64,000 nt of DNA from Mycobacterium yunnanensis (GTDB taxonomy: Bacteria > Actinomycetota > Actinomycetes > Mycobacteriales > Mycobacteriaceae), in contig NZ_JACKVK010000013.1 of the NCBI RefSeq assembly GCF_025823185.1, positions 659,151 through 723,150 on the forward strand, read 5' to 3'. Made by a program: the position numbers and the translations under genes. This document shows, piece by piece, positions 61,729 through 64,000 of the stretch (within the stretch, counting starts at the first letter, position 1; each line of letters opens with the position of its first letter). The notes under the pieces were generated by a model. It worked only from the letters and a program-made list of their open reading frames with translations, was not told where the DNA came from and did no database searches.

Positions 61729-63402
61729 TCAATCGCGGGTGAGCCTGCGGTGCGTGACCCGGTGCGGGCGAGCCGCATCCGCGCCCAACCGCGCCAGCTT
61801 GTTCTCCTCGTAGCCACCGAAGTTGCCTTCGAACCAGAACCACTTGGCCTCGTTGTCGACGTCGCCCTCCCACGCCAGGATGTGCGTGCAGGTACGGTCG
61901 AGGAACCAGCGGTCGTGCGAGATGACCACGGCGCATCCGGGGAACTGCTGCAGGGCGTTCTCCAGCGAGCTGAGGGTCTCGACGTCGAGGTCGTTGGTCG
62001 GCTCGTCGAGCAGGATGAGGTTGCCACCCTCCTTGAGGGTCAACGCGAGGTTGAGACGGTTGCGCTCACCACCGGAGAGCACGCCGGCCGGCTTCTGCTG
62101 ATCGGGGCCCTTGAAGCCGAACGCCGAGACGTATGCGCGTGAGGGCACCTCGTTCTGACCGACCTCGATGTAGTCCAGTCCGTCGGAGACGACCTCCCAG
62201 ACGTTCTTCTTCGGGTCGATGCCGCCGCGGTTCTGGTCGACGTAGCTGAGCTTGACGGTCTCGCCGACCTTGACGATGCCGCTGTCGGGCTCCTCGAGGC
62301 CGACGATGGTCTTGAACAACGTGGTCTTGCCGACGCCGTTGGGACCGATGACGCCGACGATGCCGTTGCGCGGCAACGTGAAGGACAGGTCCTTGATGAG
62401 GATCCGGCCGTCGAAGCCCTTGTCGAGATGCTCGACCTCCACGACGGTGTTGCCCAGACGCGGGCCCGTCGGGATCTGGATCTCCTCGAAGTCGAGCTTG
62501 CGGGTCTTCTCCGCCTCGGCGACCATCTCCTCGTAGCGACCCAGGCGCGCCTTGTTCTTGGCTTGGCGGGCCTTGGCTCCCGAGCGCACCCAGGCCAGCT
62601 CCTCCTTGAGACGCTTCTGGAGCTTCTGGTCCTTCTTGCCTGCAACTTCGAGGCGTTCGGCCTTCTTCTCGAGGTAGGTCGAGTAGTTGCCCTCGTACGG
62701 GTAGGCCCGGCCACGGTCCAGTTCGAGGATCCACTCGGCCACGTTGTCGAGGAAGTACCGGTCGTGGGTGACGGCCAGGATGGCGCCCGCATAGGCCGCC
62801 AGATGCTGCTCGAGCCACAACACGCTTTCGGCGTCCAGGTGGTTGGTGGGCTCGTCGAGCAGGAGCAGGTCCGGCTTGGACAGCAGCAGCTTGCACAGCG
62901 CCACCCGGCGCTTCTCGCCGCCGGAGAGGTGGGTCACCGGCTCGTCGGGGGGCGGGCAACGCAACGCGTCCATCGCCTGCTCGAGTTGTGAGTCGATGTC
63001 CCAGGCGTCGGCGGCGTCGAGCTCCTCCTGCAGGACGCCCATCTCCTCCATGAGCTCGTCGGTGTAGTCGGTGGCCATCAGCTCGGCCACCTCGTTGTAC
63101 CGGTTGAGCTTGCCCTTGATGGGCACGCCCTCCTCGACGTTCTCGCGAACGGTCTTCGACTCGTCGAGGTGCGGCTCCTGCATGAGGATGCCGACCGTCG
63201 CGCCGGCGGCGAGGAAGGCGTCTCCGTTGTTCGCCTTGTCCAAACCGGCCATGATCTTCAGGACGCTCGACTTGCCTGCGCCATTGGGACCGACGACGCC
63301 GATCTTGGCTCCGGGGAGGAAGTTCAGCGTGACGTCGTCCAGGATGACCTTGTCACCGTGCGCCTTGCGGACCTTCTTCATCGTGTAGATGAACTCAGCC
63401 AT
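61729..63402 (-). CDS. ettA: energy-dependent translational throttle protein EttA (ABC-F)
   Basis: This 557-residue ABC-F protein has two ATPase domains: Walker A GPNGAGKS, signature LSGGEKRRVALCKLL and Walker B LLLLDEPTNHLD in the first; GPNGVGKT, LSGGERNRLNLALTL and LILLDEPTNDLD in the second. The linker with KKAERLEVAGKKDQKLQKRLKEELAWVRSGAKARQAKNKARLGRYEEM lies between them. EttA-type proteins bind the ribosomal E site and gate the start of elongation according to ATP/ADP; the family name is annotated from sequence. It corresponds to Rv2477c and is encoded upstream of gdh. Confidence 0.93.
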   Translation of the reverse strand: MAEFIYTMKKVRKAHGDKVILDDVTLNFLPGAKIGVVGPNGAGKSSVLKIMAGLDKANNGDAFLAAGATVGILMQEPHLDESKTVRENVEEGVPIKGKLNRYNEVAELMATDYTDELMEEMGVLQEELDAADAWDIDSQLEQAMDALRCPPPDEPVTHLSGGEKRRVALCKLLLSKPDLLLLDEPTNHLDAESVLWLEQHLAAYAGAILAVTHDRYFLDNVAEWILELDRGRAYPYEGNYSTYLEKKAERLEVAGKKDQKLQKRLKEELAWVRSGAKARQAKNKARLGRYEEMVAEAEKTRKLDFEEIQIPTGPRLGNTVVEVEHLDKGFDGRILIKDLSFTLPRNGIVGVIGPNGVGKTTLFKTIVGLEEPDSGIVKVGETVKLSYVDQNRGGIDPKKNVWEVVSDGLDYIEVGQNEVPSRAYVSAFGFKGPDQQKPAGVLSGGERNRLNLALTLKEGGNLILLDEPTNDLDVETLSSLENALQQFPGCAVVISHDRWFLDRTCTHILAWEGDVDNEAKWFWFEGNFGGYEENKLARLGADAARPHRVTHRRLTRD

Positions 63403-63471
63403 GCTGTGGGTAGTGCCTTTCCGGTCTGCGGGTATCGCTCAGCCAACCATCCTAGGCGCGGCGGTTCGCGG

Positions 63472-63945
63472 CTACGCCGTCAGTGGGAGGCCTCGATCCT
63501 CGGCCTTGCCCGAGGCCTCGTCCTCGTCACCGTCGGACGTGGCCTCCCCGGCGGTCGACTCGGCGCCGGACTCGGCGTCCTCCTCGGTGCGCCTGCGCTG
63601 TTCGATGCGCACCGTGGCGCGGGTCAGGTCGGGGCCGACCGCCGACGCGCGCACCTCCACCGACGAGCGTCGGTTGCCCTCCTTGTCGTCGTACTCGCTG
63701 GTGTAGACGGTGCCCACCACGACGACCGGGTCACCCTTGATGAGGACGCCGCTGACGCCGTCGACCACTTGGCCCCAGCAGTTGACGGTGACGAACAGCG
63801 AGTTGCCCGGCTCCCAGACGCCCTCGGGTGTGCGGCGACGAGAGTTGCTCGCGACGCGGAACTTCAGCACCTGCTGATCGCCGACGCGTCGCAGGATCGG
63901 GTCGGTGACGATGGTGCCGACCATGTGGAACGGGGTCTCGAACAT
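63472..63945 (-). CDS. single-stranded DNA-binding protein paralogue (SsbB-like)
   Basis: This 157-residue protein has an OB-fold SSB domain at about residues 1-110 (FETPFHMVGTIVTDPILRRVGDQQVLKFRVASNSRR and NSLFVTVNCWGQVVDGVSGVLIKGDPVVVVGTVYTSEYDDKEGNRRSSVEVRASAVG). An acidic, disordered tail ends in EDRGLPLTA instead of the DDIPF-type tip used by housekeeping SSB to recruit partners. It therefore matches the second mycobacterial SSB (Rv2478c, SsbB) rather than the replication SSB near rpsF. ATG 63945 has GGGAAG upstream; ATG 63960 is an alternative. Confidence 0.88.
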   Translation of the reverse strand: MFETPFHMVGTIVTDPILRRVGDQQVLKFRVASNSRRRTPEGVWEPGNSLFVTVNCWGQVVDGVSGVLIKGDPVVVVGTVYTSEYDDKEGNRRSSVEVRASAVGPDLTRATVRIEQRRRTEEDAESGAESTAGEATSDGDEDEASGKAEDRGLPLTA

Positions 63946-64000
63946 TGCGCTTCCCTTCATCGGTTCTCGGTCCGGGCAGCGCCTGTCGTGCTGCCCGAGA

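Overview
The window is high-GC actinobacterial DNA from a mycobacterium. The block clpX / tRNA-Gly / tRNA-Pro / tig / clpP1 / clpP2 and the series nei1 - rpiB - mycothiol-dependent nitroreductase - pepN - (small ORF, DUF5130, HNH) - glbO - thioesterase - NAD-glutamate dehydrogenase - ettA - ssb follow the Rv2457c to Rv2478c order of Mycobacterium tuberculosis as I remember it. Much of the remaining content is carbohydrate and cofactor metabolism that M. tuberculosis lacks. An environmental, fast-growing Mycolicibacterium-like species is the best guess. No rRNA, CRISPR array, IS element or prophage was seen.

Bases 1-2509 hold the 3' end of a Gfo/Idh/MocA dehydrogenase, a hydroxypyruvate-isomerase-like gene, a possible 64-residue ORF, an SRPBCC protein and a divergent TetR regulator. 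Bases 2522-15937 are a myo-inositol locus. It has a sugar ABC transporter (binding lipoprotein, permease, single-domain ATPase) on the minus strand and a GntR/UTRA regulator. On the plus strand follow iolC, a Cgl0159-type aldolase candidate, iolB, iolD, iolE, iolG, iolH, a second TIM-barrel epimerase and an adenine-deaminase-like gene. Three copies of a 21-bp palindrome (GTC-N3-AC-N3-GT-N3-GAC core) lie before the transporter, the regulator and iolC. Two of them overlap -35 boxes.

Bases 15942-25695 carry a Hip1/CaeA-like serine hydrolase, a small zinc-ribbon-like protein, a LacI regulator divergent from two Gfo/Idh dehydrogenases with a perfect 14-bp operator between them, an enoyl-CoA hydratase homologue, a SnoaL-like protein, a type III glutamine synthetase and a DUF559-type protein. 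Bases 25781-31917 carry a beta-propeller lipoprotein, fdhF and fdhD, and a glycosyltransferase coupled to cyanase, closed by a strong bidirectional terminator.

Bases 31983-36648 are the Clp protease and trigger-factor block with two divergent tRNAs. Bases 36809-42224 hold a PE-PPE-domain hydrolase, a Gly-rich membrane protein, a DUF222-HNH protein and a Na+/H+ antiporter. Between rpiB and the Rv2466c homologue (43573-49409) is an accessory insert: a TetR/SDR pair with two operators, an operon of NCS1 permease, yeast-type cytosine deaminase and IPNS-like oxygenase (a candidate modified-pyrimidine pathway), and a membrane-anchored Moco oxidoreductase. The rest is the conserved pepN-to-ssb block. 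It includes a 46-residue ORF and a 3 x 32 bp tandem repeat that splits a formerly overlapping gene pair.
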